DNA from: Desulfobacteraceae bacterium
GTDB lineage: Bacteria > Desulfobacterota > Desulfobacteria > Desulfobacterales > ETH-SRB1
Direction: 5' to 3'
DNA: 11,544 bases
NCBI GenBank assembly: GCA_030638305.1
Contig: DAOWEW010000106.1
Coordinates: 1 to 11,544, forward strand
Under the pieces are notes generated by a model that was not told the origin of the DNA, ran no database searches, and saw nothing but the letters and a program-made list of their open reading frames with translations. Numbering within the stretch: position 1 is the stretch's first letter; each line of letters starts with the position of its first letter. Both the position numbers and the translations under genes were made by a program. Of the stretch, positions 1-7,647 are shown in pieces.

Positions 1-296
1 ATTTCAGGAAAAGCATCTTTTAAATCGTGGGATAGCCGGTCTATGACTTTAGCTCCCCAACCTTCATTATGCTGTTTTTGAAGAATAGAGTTGCCAATAT
101 CCCAATACATCATCACTAAGGCTGCATTTGCAGATAATACAACCTTGAGACGTTCCTGTTGAATACGTTTTTTGAGACTCCCCAAAAACAGAGAATAGCT
201 ATCCGGCATTTGATTCTCTGAAACAGAAACAGGCATAATGACATCTTTACGTGAATTTGGATTTCTTTGCTTTCGCTCGTTATCTTTGTGATTCAT
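1..296 (-). CDS. DUF1016 (YhcG-type) PDDEXK nuclease family protein, N-terminal part
   Basis: Open frame of 98 complete codons beginning at an ATG (294-296) and running off the left edge of the window, so only the N-terminal region is visible. The translation contains YSLFLGSLKKRIQQER, then VLSANAALVMMYWDIGNSIL, then GWGAKVIDRLSHDLKDAFPE. This is the usual pattern of the DUF1016 N-terminal domain: an SxLxxxIxxRxxA helix, a YWxIG motif, then GWGxKVIxxLSxDLxxxFP. Family knowledge: full-length members are about 340-380 aa, carry a C-terminal PDDEXK-like nuclease domain (not in view) and often sit inside type I restriction operons or defence islands. AAGGA lies about 11 nt upstream of the ATG. 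The basic first 20 residues before the domain are unremarkable. Domain assignment is firm; biochemical role is inferred. Confidence 0.85.
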   Translation of the reverse strand, partial: MNHKDNERKQRNPNSRKDVIMPVSVSENQMPDSYSLFLGSLKKRIQQERLKVVLSANAALVMMYWDIGNSILQKQHNEGWGAKVIDRLSHDLKDAFPE

Positions 297-322
297 TTAT
301 TCTTCGTCCTTCTGCCGTATCC

Positions 323-451
323 TTATATTTTAAAACCCAGTTCATCGAGGGTAGAAAACAATTTCTTTGACTGTTTTTTCAGTTCCGCTCGGCCTACCTG
401 CCATGCCTCAATTGTGGACTCCAGATAATGTTCTTGCCTTTTTTGATTACG
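323..451 (-). pseudogene. C-terminal gene remnant, unrecognised
   Basis: A 42-codon open stretch ending in TAA 26 nt upstream of the DUF1016 gene. It has no start codon and is closed upstream by an in-frame TAG at 452-454; the next upstream in-frame codons run to a second stop (TGA). The residues look protein-like, with an amphipathic end: YLESTIEAWQVGRAELKKQ then SKKLFSTLDELGFKI. It is most easily read as the decayed tail of an upstream neighbour of the DUF1016 gene. I do not recognise the family. It could instead be chance coding-like sequence. Confidence 0.3.
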
Positions 452-492
452 CTAACGGAAAAGTGCATGCTGAATCCAAGCCGATCATAAAA

Positions 493-554
493 CTGACACC
501 TTTTTGGCGATATTTAAACGGCTTAGGAAATTAAATTGCCAATAATACTGTCAG
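493..554. terminator. Imperfect hairpin after sbcC, possible weak terminator
   Basis: Nested inverted repeats: outer arms CTGACA (493-498) and TGTCAG (549-554), inner arms TTGGC (504-508) and GCCAA (538-542), with nearly equal offsets between outer and inner arms. It starts 15 nt past the sbcC stop. On the minus strand the outer arm is followed by a run of four T. The stem is interrupted and the T run is short, so termination strength is doubtful; it may be a REP-like palindrome that marks the operon end. Nothing else supportable was seen between 452 and 569. Confidence 0.35.
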
Positions 555-569
555 AACTTTTGGGGCGCA

Positions 570-3500
570 CTAATAGTTGTTCCTCTCACATCCCGGGCCA
601 CTTATGACGCTTTTTCCACCTGACACCGGCTGGACAGTTATTTGTGTGCTGATTCGTTCCTTTAAGGCCGGCACATGAGAAATGATGCCGATCAGTTTAC
701 CATCCTGCTGCAGCCCGGAAAGGGTTTCCAGGGCGGTTTCCAATGCATCTTCATCTAAGCTGCCAAAGCCCTCATCAAGAAACAGGGAATCTACACGAAC
801 TTTGCGACTGGCCATTTTTGACAACCCAAGAGCCAATGAGAGGCTCACTATAAAGCTCTCTCCACCGGAAAGATTTTTGGTCGATCTGATTTCACCAGCC
901 TGATAATTATCAACAACATTCAGCTCTAATGGTTGTTCATCGTCCCGAACCAGCAGGTAACGGTCGGTCATTTTTTCAAGTTGTCTGTTGGCATGAGATA
1001 CCATCAATTCAAAAGTGAGTCCCTGGGCAAAGTTTCTGTATTTTTTCCCATCAGCAGAGCCGATTAATGAATGCAGCGCATCCCATTTTGTGCATTCTGT
1101 TTTCTGTGCTTTGATCAACACTATTTTCTGTTGATGTTTGGCCTTTGCATCCGTGTTGTCTGTGAGCTTTTGCTTTATAGCTCCAATTTCCTCCCCAAGT
1201 TTTTTTATGGATTCCCGGATTGCAGATTGTTCATTTTTCAGATCATCCAGCGGAGCTTCAGTAATCTTTTTGTCTGTTTCCTGAAATAAACGGATTTCTC
1301 TGTCTTTTTTTCGTGCTGCAATGTCAGCCTGTTTGTCGTCGAGCTCTTTTGCTCGCTGACTCAATTTATTTCTTTCATCAGCAAAAAGTCGGCAGGAAAT
1401 GAATGTTTGCTCATTCTCAAAACCGGCTTTGTTGCAGATAGTCTTAAAAGAGACTTCAAAGCTGTCCAGCTCCGGTTTTCTTTTGGCCGTATTTTCTTTT
1501 AATGCTGTAATGCGGGTCTTTAAATTATTCAACCGCTGTTTGATCTGATTCAGGCTATCTCTTGCTGTTTTTTCAGATTTCTCAGCTTCAGTGATCAAAC
1601 CTTCAAACCGGGCTTCTTCTGTATCCGGATTTTTCTGACCATATAGCTGGTTACGTTTAGCAGTCAGCTTATCAAGATCCTTTTTGTGTACATAAAGCAC
1701 ACCTTGTTTTTCCTTCAGCGATTCATTCAGGTTTTGCATTATGGCATCAAGACTTTTTATCTCAGATGCCAAATCATTAGTTTGTTTTTCGATTTCAGCT
1801 TTTTGTTTTTGATGCTCCTGCCAGTTTTTCTGCCTGACAGCGAGAGCTTTTGAAATAGAATCCAAATTCTCATTCGGGATCTCTTTCACACCAAATGGTT
1901 CCAGCTTTGAGATAACTTTACTTTTCAATTCAGAGTACTTACCCGCTGCCAACTGTAATTTTTTTTCAAAACGCAAGGCATTTGCCTGAGATTCATCTTT
2001 CTTGTGCAAGGTCTGAACAAGCTGTTTTTCTGCTTCAATTAACGTCGAAGCCGCTTGATTTTCTTTGGATTCATGTTTCTTCAGCCCTCTTTTTAGATGT
2101 TCCGTTTTCTGAATCAGGCTGGACAGTTCGTTGATTTTTTTCTCGGTCTCATCAATTTCAGGAACATTACCTTCAGCAAAAGGGTGGTGCAGAGATCCGC
2201 ATAAGGGACATGGCTTGTCATCCTCCAGTTTTGCCCGTTCATCTTCAAGATTTGCGATCTTTTTCAGGCAGGCCATTTCACGCAAAAGACTGTTATGTTC
2301 GGCCATGTACTCCCGAAGCAGGCGATCACCCAAAACTTTTGAAATGGAGCACTTTATTTGTGACACCTGCTTTTTTGCGATATCATGCTTTTTTTTGAGG
2401 GTACTGCATAATGCCTGTTGTCTTGTATGTTTGTCGGCATCTGCTTTAGCCTGCTTTTTCAATTCAGAAATCCGGAGATTTATTGCTGAAACATTTGTTG
2501 CTGCTTCCTCCAGGTTTTTGATCCGCTCATTTATTCCTGTCAGTTCAGTAATCAGCGCTGCATCATGAGCATTTGCAAACAGATAATCGTTAACTATGGA
2601 AAATTCTTTGCCGGCAGTCTTTTGATTGGATTCAACCTTTTGTCGGCGTTCTTTATTTCTCGAAAGCTGTGTTCCAATCTTCCTGCAATCTGACTCAGCA
2701 GTTTTTAAAGCAGACTGTTTCTCTAAAATACGAAAATCAAGCACACGAACTTTTTTAATCAATTCAAGTTCGTTTTTTTGTTTGCTTTTGACTCTAGTTA
2801 CAGCTTCTTCAGCCTTCTCAAGGTCTGTTTCTTTTAATCCCAGCATTTTTTCATGGTCAGGAAGCTGAGTCTTTAAATTTGCCAAAGTCTCAAGATCAAG
2901 CTTCTGCTCCTGTCTTTTCGATGACAAAGCGACAAATTCACTGTCTAATTCTGCGGCTTTAAGAGCCTTCTGCAATCTTGCCCCGTCAATTTCAAATACC
3001 TTCAAATTATTCGACAGAGCCTCTGATTCTTTATCTATTGCAGAAAGTTCGCTTTTTATCGCATCAATCCCGGTAAGCCATAGAATGGATTTCCCCAGCG
3101 CATCATTTTTAAAGCCAAGTTCTTTTTCAATCTTCTTTTTACATAAAAGCTCCTGATTTAATGCAGCCTCGTCTTCATCGCTCAGAATGACTATCCCGGT
3201 GATTTCCGCCCGCAGTAGTTCAAGTTTCCCATGTTCGTCACGCTGACGTTTGTGAACACGTTTTGAAATTTCACTGTAAATCTCTGTGCCGGTGATCTGT
3301 TCAAGAATCGGAGATCTGTCATCCGGCGCTGCCTGAAGAAATGCCGCAAACCCTCCCTGAGCAAGCAGCATGGAACGAGTAAAACGATCAAAATCCATTC
3401 CGGTTCGAGCTTCAATGGCATTTGCTACATCCCGTTTTTTTGACTCCAATATCTGACCACTGACAGCATCCGAAATTTCATGTTTCGAGTCGACAAGGTT

Positions 3501-3821
3501 GCCATTAGCCTTTTTACGGGCTTTGTGCTGGCTCCAATGGCATCGAAATTGACCGGCCTGCGTTTCAAAGGTAACTTCAGCAAAACACTCACCGGTCTGC
3601 CGTGACATAATCTCATTGCCGCTTTTGTTAATTGATTTTAATCGCGGTGTTCTGCCGTAAAGGGCAAGACAGATGGCATCAAGAATCGTGGACTTGCCCG
3701 CGCCGGTAGAACCTGTAATCGCAAAAATTCCATCAGAAACATATTCCGGAGTCATGAAGTTTATAGACCACTCACCGCTAAGTGAATTGAGGTTTTTAAA
3801 TCGCAAATTCAGTATTTTCAT
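570..3821 (-). CDS. sbcC: Exonuclease SbcCD subunit C (SMC/Rad50-like ATPase)
   Basis: A 1083-aa protein of the length expected for SbcC (about 1000-1200 aa). It is the ATPase and DNA-tethering half of the SbcCD (Mre11-Rad50-like) nuclease that opens hairpins and trims protein-blocked DNA ends. Visible parts: N-terminal ABC half with Walker A GSTGAGKS (residues 37-44) and Q-loop region SMLLAQGGFAAFL (Q155); two long charged coiled-coil arms (about 190-530 and 555-930); zinc hook CPLC (C538, C541); C-terminal half with signature LSGGES (984-989), Walker B ending in D1016-E1017, D-loop GSLD (1020-1023) and switch H1049. All catalytic motifs are intact. The ATG at 3821 is the first possible start: an in-frame TAA lies seven codons upstream. 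The ribosome site is weak (AAAAGAG). It follows sbcD across a 163-nt gap filled by a repeat element. Last gene of the apparent operon. Confidence 0.97.
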   Translation of the reverse strand: MKILNLRFKNLNSLSGEWSINFMTPEYVSDGIFAITGSTGAGKSTILDAICLALYGRTPRLKSINKSGNEIMSRQTGECFAEVTFETQAGQFRCHWSQHKARKKANGNLVDSKHEISDAVSGQILESKKRDVANAIEARTGMDFDRFTRSMLLAQGGFAAFLQAAPDDRSPILEQITGTEIYSEISKRVHKRQRDEHGKLELLRAEITGIVILSDEDEAALNQELLCKKKIEKELGFKNDALGKSILWLTGIDAIKSELSAIDKESEALSNNLKVFEIDGARLQKALKAAELDSEFVALSSKRQEQKLDLETLANLKTQLPDHEKMLGLKETDLEKAEEAVTRVKSKQKNELELIKKVRVLDFRILEKQSALKTAESDCRKIGTQLSRNKERRQKVESNQKTAGKEFSIVNDYLFANAHDAALITELTGINERIKNLEEAATNVSAINLRISELKKQAKADADKHTRQQALCSTLKKKHDIAKKQVSQIKCSISKVLGDRLLREYMAEHNSLLREMACLKKIANLEDERAKLEDDKPCPLCGSLHHPFAEGNVPEIDETEKKINELSSLIQKTEHLKRGLKKHESKENQAASTLIEAEKQLVQTLHKKDESQANALRFEKKLQLAAGKYSELKSKVISKLEPFGVKEIPNENLDSISKALAVRQKNWQEHQKQKAEIEKQTNDLASEIKSLDAIMQNLNESLKEKQGVLYVHKKDLDKLTAKRNQLYGQKNPDTEEARFEGLITEAEKSEKTARDSLNQIKQRLNNLKTRITALKENTAKRKPELDSFEVSFKTICNKAGFENEQTFISCRLFADERNKLSQRAKELDDKQADIAARKKDREIRLFQETDKKITEAPLDDLKNEQSAIRESIKKLGEEIGAIKQKLTDNTDAKAKHQQKIVLIKAQKTECTKWDALHSLIGSADGKKYRNFAQGLTFELMVSHANRQLEKMTDRYLLVRDDEQPLELNVVDNYQAGEIRSTKNLSGGESFIVSLSLALGLSKMASRKVRVDSLFLDEGFGSLDEDALETALETLSGLQQDGKLIGIISHVPALKERISTQITVQPVSGGKSVISGPGCERNNY

Positions 3822-3842
3822 AGATTCACTCTTTTCATGTTA
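3822..3842 (-). promoter_or_regulatory. Minimal leader ORF and weak ribosome site before sbcC
   Basis: On the minus strand an ATG opens a six-codon frame (MKRVNL) whose TGA stop overlaps the sbcC ATG as ATGA. The stretch also supplies the only Shine-Dalgarno-like bases (AAAAGAG, about 8 nt before the sbcC start). It abuts the repeat element that separates sbcD from sbcC. Such an overlap could let ribosomes reach sbcC by termination-reinitiation, but it may be coincidental. Confidence 0.3.
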
Positions 3843-3985
3843 TCCGCAGATTTCACAGATTCACGCAGATTATAAACAAATTCCAGCTCCAATGCCTCTT
3901 GATAAACAACTTTCAGAAAACTATTGCCCTTCCAAAAATGGTACAAGTTTATCTTTATCTGAATCCATTTGTGTAATCTGCGGAT
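3842..3985. repeat. Intra-operon inverted-repeat (REP/MITE-like) element
   Basis: Perfect 11-bp terminal arms ATCCGCAGATT (3842-3852) and AATCTGCGGAT (3975-3985), each extended inward with one mismatch into CACA and then AT. The left arm also repeats the core internally (CGCAGATT at about 3864-3871). The element fills nearly all of the sbcD-sbcC gap. The right arm runs into the sbcD TGA stop (3985-3987) and the left arm ends 21 nt before the sbcC start. No reading frame inside. Sequences of the form AATCTGCG...AATCTGTG...ATCTGCGGAT are, from general knowledge, recurrent intergenic repeats in several bacterial lineages; copies elsewhere in this genome cannot be checked here. Confidence 0.7.
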
Positions 3986-5214
3986 CACTCTTCATTTAGA
4001 TCTTCCTCCTGCATCCTCTGAATTATTTCTTTGTACGACTGAATCAGCGCCGGACGGTCGTCCTCAGGCACCTCACAGGTATTTAGACAACGGATAAAAA
4101 CATCGTTTACATTCAGGTCATCAAGCGTCTCATCCTCGCAGGTTCGACTTATTACCCGTTCAACGACACGCTTGTTTTTTATCCGTAGAATCTCCATTGT
4201 GGTATCAGCAACAGCTTCGTCAATAAGCTCCCGCAGATTACCGGCAATCTCCGTCCCGGTGTATTCAATTTCCAGCCATGCATCACTGCCTTTGGATTTC
4301 AACTCATGAATTTTTTTCGTAATCTCATCAATTTCGCCGGATATTCTTTCCATGGCCTGAAAGCAGGGAACCTGGTGAAGGGTGATTTTTGATTGCGGAT
4401 TATTTGAAAATTCTACAATCACAACGCTTTTTTCATGATAGGCTTCTCCATAACCCATGGGAATAGGTGATCCGGAGTAACGCATATATTCTGATGCCCC
4501 AATTTTTTGCGGAACGTGCAGGTGTCCCAACGCGAGATAGTCTATACAAGCCGGAAAAACATCTTTATCAACATGTGCCAGTGAACCGACATAAAGCTCT
4601 CTAACCCCATCTCCATCTACTGTTTTGCCGCCGGCTGTAAAAAGATGCCCCATTCCAATGACAGGGATATTGCCGTATTCCCTCTGTTTTTCTTCTGCAA
4701 CCTTGCAAACTTCAGCATAATGCCTTTGCAGACCATCAATGAGCTTGGTATTCTTGTCCTCAATGCTTTCACCGGCTTCAACAATGCGGATATCCCGATC
4801 CCGCAAGTAAGGAACAGCACACACAATAGCCTCGGGGATGCCTGAAGAGCCGGCAAGAGCAATGACCTCATCCTCCGGGTTCTCTGGGATTGAGCCGATT
4901 ACATGGACATTCAGAGCCTTCAGGAGTTCTTTGGGCGCGTTCAAAAAAGAAGGCGAATCATGGTTGCCCGCAATTACCACTATATGGCGGCAACAGGACG
5001 CAGACACTTTGCAGAGAAACCGGTAATAAAGTTCCTGCGCACGGTTACTCGGTGTGCTCGTATCAAAAATATCTCCGGCAACCAGTAGCGCATCGACACT
5101 TTCGGCTTGTATGAATTCTGCCAGCCAGTCGAGAAATGCCGAAAACTCATCGTATCGTTTTCGGCCATAGAGCGAGCGGCCAATGTGCCAGTCTGATGTG
5201 TGAAGGATTTTCAT
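3985..5214 (-). CDS. sbcD: Exonuclease SbcCD subunit D (Mre11-like nuclease)
   Basis: A 409-aa protein, the normal length for SbcD (about 400 aa): the calcineurin-fold metallo-phosphoesterase that supplies the nuclease active site of SbcCD. Metal-binding motifs appear in the expected order: DWH (D8, H10), GDIFDT (D48), GNHD (N84, H85), MGHLF (H190) and LGHLH (H231, H233). The C-terminal 130 residues are the acidic SbcD capping domain that contacts SbcC. The canonical N-terminus MKILHTSDWHIGR fixes the start at 5214. No good Shine-Dalgarno is seen; the stop of the preceding AlbA_2-type gene lies only 10 nt upstream, so translational coupling is likely. The last codons run into the outer edge of an inverted-repeat element that provides the TGA stop, so the extreme C-terminus may differ from relatives by a few residues. 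Confidence 0.97.
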   Translation of the reverse strand: MKILHTSDWHIGRSLYGRKRYDEFSAFLDWLAEFIQAESVDALLVAGDIFDTSTPSNRAQELYYRFLCKVSASCCRHIVVIAGNHDSPSFLNAPKELLKALNVHVIGSIPENPEDEVIALAGSSGIPEAIVCAVPYLRDRDIRIVEAGESIEDKNTKLIDGLQRHYAEVCKVAEEKQREYGNIPVIGMGHLFTAGGKTVDGDGVRELYVGSLAHVDKDVFPACIDYLALGHLHVPQKIGASEYMRYSGSPIPMGYGEAYHEKSVVIVEFSNNPQSKITLHQVPCFQAMERISGEIDEITKKIHELKSKGSDAWLEIEYTGTEIAGNLRELIDEAVADTTMEILRIKNKRVVERVISRTCEDETLDDLNVNDVFIRCLNTCEVPEDDRPALIQSYKEIIQRMQEEDLNEE

Positions 5215-5224
5215 GAAAGTAACT

Positions 5225-6652
5225 TTATGATTTTTTTCCTGTTTCTGTGAGAATATACTTTTGATAAGGACTTCTTGGTTTATCCGGTATTGTTAAAGCT
5301 AAAAAGTCCTTTTCAATCAATTTTGGAATAATATCTTTCCTGATATAATCCGGATTCATTCCTATGAAATTTATGATCTCTAAAGCTGATTTTTCTTCAT
5401 GGCAAAATCGTAATATCCTTAATTCAACATCGCTCAAAGCTTGGGGGGTAGCTTGGGGGATAGCTTGGGGGGTAGCTTGGGGGGTAGCTTGGGGGGTAGA
5501 TTCTTTTCGTGTGGTTTTCGGCCTTGCCAGAGTAACAATAAAAAAATCCTCTGTATCAAATTCAATCTCAATATTTCTTGTAGCCATAGTCTGCCGCATC
5601 CTGCTGATACCGGAACCAATTTTTTCCGTTATTCCAAGTCTGTGAAAGACATCGAATAATATGGGATTTCGCGCCACACTGAGCTTCCCGAATTTACTGC
5701 TGTCAAAAAGAAGTCGGCCAGGGTTTGTTATTTCAACACGGTCATCATAGACTTCAACAAGGATACCTGCCCCTTCTTCAAAATAATCTCTGTGAACAAT
5801 CGCATTTACAAGTGCTTCCCGCAAAGCTTCAAGTGGAATTTCCGGAATTTCTTTTCGAGGGCCGCCATCTTCAATCAGGTATTCAATTTTCAGGTGCTGC
5901 TGCAAAAAACGAAATGCATTCTCATAGTTAGAAATCAGATCAATCTTAAAATCCTTCCGGTCAAGTATTCTGGCTTTTGTAGTACCCTTAAAAAGAACAC
6001 AGGTAATGAAACTGTGACGAATACAGGTTTCAATATTCTTGCCGAAAAACAGCACTCCGGCATTTGTAATCTGAAAACCTGCCATTTCTTCCGCGAAGCC
6101 TAAATTTATCAATAAGTCTTTCCGGTTCTCAGGAGGCGTAATTGCTGCCCTGTTCAGGAAATGTTGCCATTTGGTATCATCAAACTCACCAGAATAATCA
6201 AAACCTCTACAGGTTTGCATGTCGAATTTAAACTTCCCCACACCTGCGGCAAGGGTTAATATTTCATTTCTCGTTAATTTTTGAGAATTGGGTCCCTCCC
6301 TCAGAAAGAAACCTCTTGAACAACGTACCGGTTTATCGTAACTTTCATCTATTGAAATAACAAACAGCTTTGCACCCTCATACCGTACTGTTTTTATATG
6401 TATCGGAATTCTGGGGTCGCAGTTATTAGCAATATCCTGAATTTTTGAACGTGTCGTGTTGTCAGTGGAGCAGCCTGTAATTCGGCCATCATCCGCAACT
6501 CCTATGATAATTTTACCCCCGGATGCATTGGCAAAAGCAACCATTTCCCTGTTGAGACTTTCCCCTACCTGCTTTTTGAACTCAACAAAATAACCCTCAC
6601 CTTGTTCAATGAGTTCCTTTAATTCCCTTTTCTTCATCACTCTTCGTTCCAT
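5225..6652 (-). CDS. AlbA_2/Schlafen-type (AAA_4) DNA-binding protein, putative transcriptional regulator
   Basis: A 475-aa protein. Residues about 15-130 form an AlbA_2 (Schlafen AAA_4) domain: FVEFKKQ (E24), then FANASGGKIIIGVADDG (40-56) and GFFLREG. Residues about 270-350 form the RecG-related/HATPase_c_4-like domain: EALREALVNAIVHRDY (275-290), VEITNPG (306-312) and KIGSGISRM (344-352). A linker of TPQA units (386-405) precedes a C-terminal winged-helix region (about 407-475). Family knowledge: such proteins are annotated as ATP-binding transcriptional regulators and occur in defence islands; the exact reaction is not settled. ATG at 6652 has no clear ribosome site. The internal ATG at 6637 (MKKREL, residue 6) is preceded by GGAACGAAGAG and matches the usual family start, so it is a serious alternative. 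It lies 46 nt after the Fic gene and 10 nt before sbcD, in an apparent operon. Confidence 0.88.
   Translation of the reverse strand: MERRVMKKRELKELIEQGEGYFVEFKKQVGESLNREMVAFANASGGKIIIGVADDGRITGCSTDNTTRSKIQDIANNCDPRIPIHIKTVRYEGAKLFVISIDESYDKPVRCSRGFFLREGPNSQKLTRNEILTLAAGVGKFKFDMQTCRGFDYSGEFDDTKWQHFLNRAAITPPENRKDLLINLGFAEEMAGFQITNAGVLFFGKNIETCIRHSFITCVLFKGTTKARILDRKDFKIDLISNYENAFRFLQQHLKIEYLIEDGGPRKEIPEIPLEALREALVNAIVHRDYFEEGAGILVEVYDDRVEITNPGRLLFDSSKFGKLSVARNPILFDVFHRLGITEKIGSGISRMRQTMATRNIEIEFDTEDFFIVTLARPKTTRKESTPQATPQATPQAIPQATPQALSDVELRILRFCHEEKSALEIINFIGMNPDYIRKDIIPKLIEKDFLALTIPDKPRSPYQKYILTETGKKS
5439..5498. repeat. 12-bp tandem repeat, five units, coding
   Basis: Five consecutive 12-bp units GCTTGGGGGGTA on the plus strand (5439-5450, 5451-5462, 5463-5474, 5475-5486, 5487-5498). 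The second unit has one G-to-A change. On the minus strand each unit encodes four residues, giving TPQA repeats with one IPQA variant, in the linker between the regulatory core and the C-terminal winged helix of the AlbA_2-type gene. Unit length is a multiple of three, so copy-number change keeps the frame. The run of G/C homopolymers makes it prone to slippage. Confidence 0.95.
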
Positions 6653-6698
6653 TTTTCTATTTCTGAATCTTTTTAACTTTTTTCAATTCTGTTCATAT

Positions 6699-7547
6699 TC
6701 ATCCCTGAAGATCAATGATCGTTCTTATGTTTTTATGTTGGTTTCGTTCTTGTTGCTTTCTGTGGGCATTATCCACTAACTTAATCGACCCTGACCAGGA
6801 TTCAGCGCAGAAACATTTAAACCTGTCCAGTTTGTCAACATCAGGCAGCAATTCACTCTGTGCGGTAATAGTGCCAACCGATAGATGATATTCCGACAGA
6901 GCTTCAATGTATTCCTGACGACGTTCTCTTGGAATAATGACAGGGGGATAACCGGCCATGATTACAGGAACATTGGCAATGAGACGGGCCATCCTGCCAT
7001 TGCCGTCCCAGAAGGGGTGAATTCTGACAAAGGAGACATGAAGATACACATAGGCTGTCAATGCCGCCTCTTTGTTTGCCGTATTTTCTTTGCAGGTTTT
7101 TTGAAACAGGGCAAGCCATCCTTGCATGAGTTTCGGTACATCTTTTGGGAGAGCATATTCAAAAATGGTCTGGGTATCTCCGGAAATAATAACAGTAGAA
7201 TTCGGTTCCACCTTCCATGCGCCAACAGGCTTATAAACATCAAAAATCCGTTCGGTCTGAATAGCCTTGTGCAGATCAAACAGGTCTTTTTCAGTTAGAT
7301 CGGATTTTCTTCTAATAAGATCATAAACAAGATCAATAGCCCTGGCATGGCCAACGACCTCCTCATGATCCTTCAGAGGCTTGCCTGAAATCGTAAGCCC
7401 TTCCTCAAGAACAAATGCCGTTTCACCAAGTGTCAGAGTGTTGCCTTCAATTGCGGTAGATGTGTGTGTCCATAAATTGCGCAATTGGGCCAACAGAGCA
7501 TCACGGATATCATTATCCAGATTTTGCAGAAAATTGAATATAGTCAA
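6699..7547 (-). CDS. Fic-domain protein (AMP transferase type, N-terminal inhibitory helix)
   Basis: A 282-aa protein. The canonical Fic motif HPFWDGNGRMAR lies at residues 177-188 (H177 catalytic base, D181 metal, R185 and R188 phosphate contacts), so the enzyme looks intact and should transfer AMP (or another nucleotide monophosphate) to target hydroxyl groups. STAIEG at 30-35 matches the inhibitory (S/T)xxxE(G/N) motif, with E34 the inhibitory glutamate. Lying N-terminal to the Fic core, it places the protein among autoinhibited Fic enzymes. The start given is TTG at 7547; the only upstream room in this frame is four codons after a TGA. However, the neighbouring frame starting at ATG triplets (7561-7569) reads TKWSFDYIQF and would join FLQNLDNDI if one base were removed from the A4 run at 7530-7533, so a 1-nt frameshift at the N-terminus is likely. 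It is the first gene of the Fic-AlbA_2-sbcD-sbcC row. Confidence 0.93.
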   Translation of the reverse strand: MTIFNFLQNLDNDIRDALLAQLRNLWTHTSTAIEGNTLTLGETAFVLEEGLTISGKPLKDHEEVVGHARAIDLVYDLIRRKSDLTEKDLFDLHKAIQTERIFDVYKPVGAWKVEPNSTVIISGDTQTIFEYALPKDVPKLMQGWLALFQKTCKENTANKEAALTAYVYLHVSFVRIHPFWDGNGRMARLIANVPVIMAGYPPVIIPRERRQEYIEALSEYHLSVGTITAQSELLPDVDKLDRFKCFCAESWSGSIKLVDNAHRKQQERNQHKNIRTIIDLQG

Positions 7548-7560
7548 AGCTCCATTTTGT

Positions 7561-7647
7561 CATCATCATACCACAGCCGAATGCTTTGGTAGAACCGATA
7601 CCATTAAACAATGAGTTTAAAAACCGGTCTGCATTAATTTTTAATCC
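7561..7647 (-). pseudogene. Possible Cas6e C-terminal remnant
   Basis: On the minus strand, in a frame not used by the annotated Fic start, the translation reads GLKINADRFLNSLF followed by NGIGSTKAFGCGMMM. It resembles the end of Cas6e, the type I-E CRISPR RNA endonuclease: a short strand, a D-rich turn, an amphipathic helix, then the glycine-rich loop GIGxxKAFGCGLL. Only about 30 residues are present. No other cas gene is visible and the frame has no start of its own. The frame continues directly into the presumed original Fic N-terminus. It may be a recombination scar or a chance resemblance. Confidence 0.35.

Noticed and set aside
682..903. Plus-strand open frames opposite sbcC (also at 2131-2568 and 2626-2868).
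   Set aside because: They are antisense to a gene with a complete set of SbcC motifs and are serine/phenylalanine-rich, as expected from reading Lys/Glu-rich coiled-coil codons backwards.
5364..5645. Plus-strand frame with WGVAWGVAWG repeats.
   Set aside because: It is the reverse reading of the 12-bp tandem repeat in the AlbA_2-type gene; no start signal.
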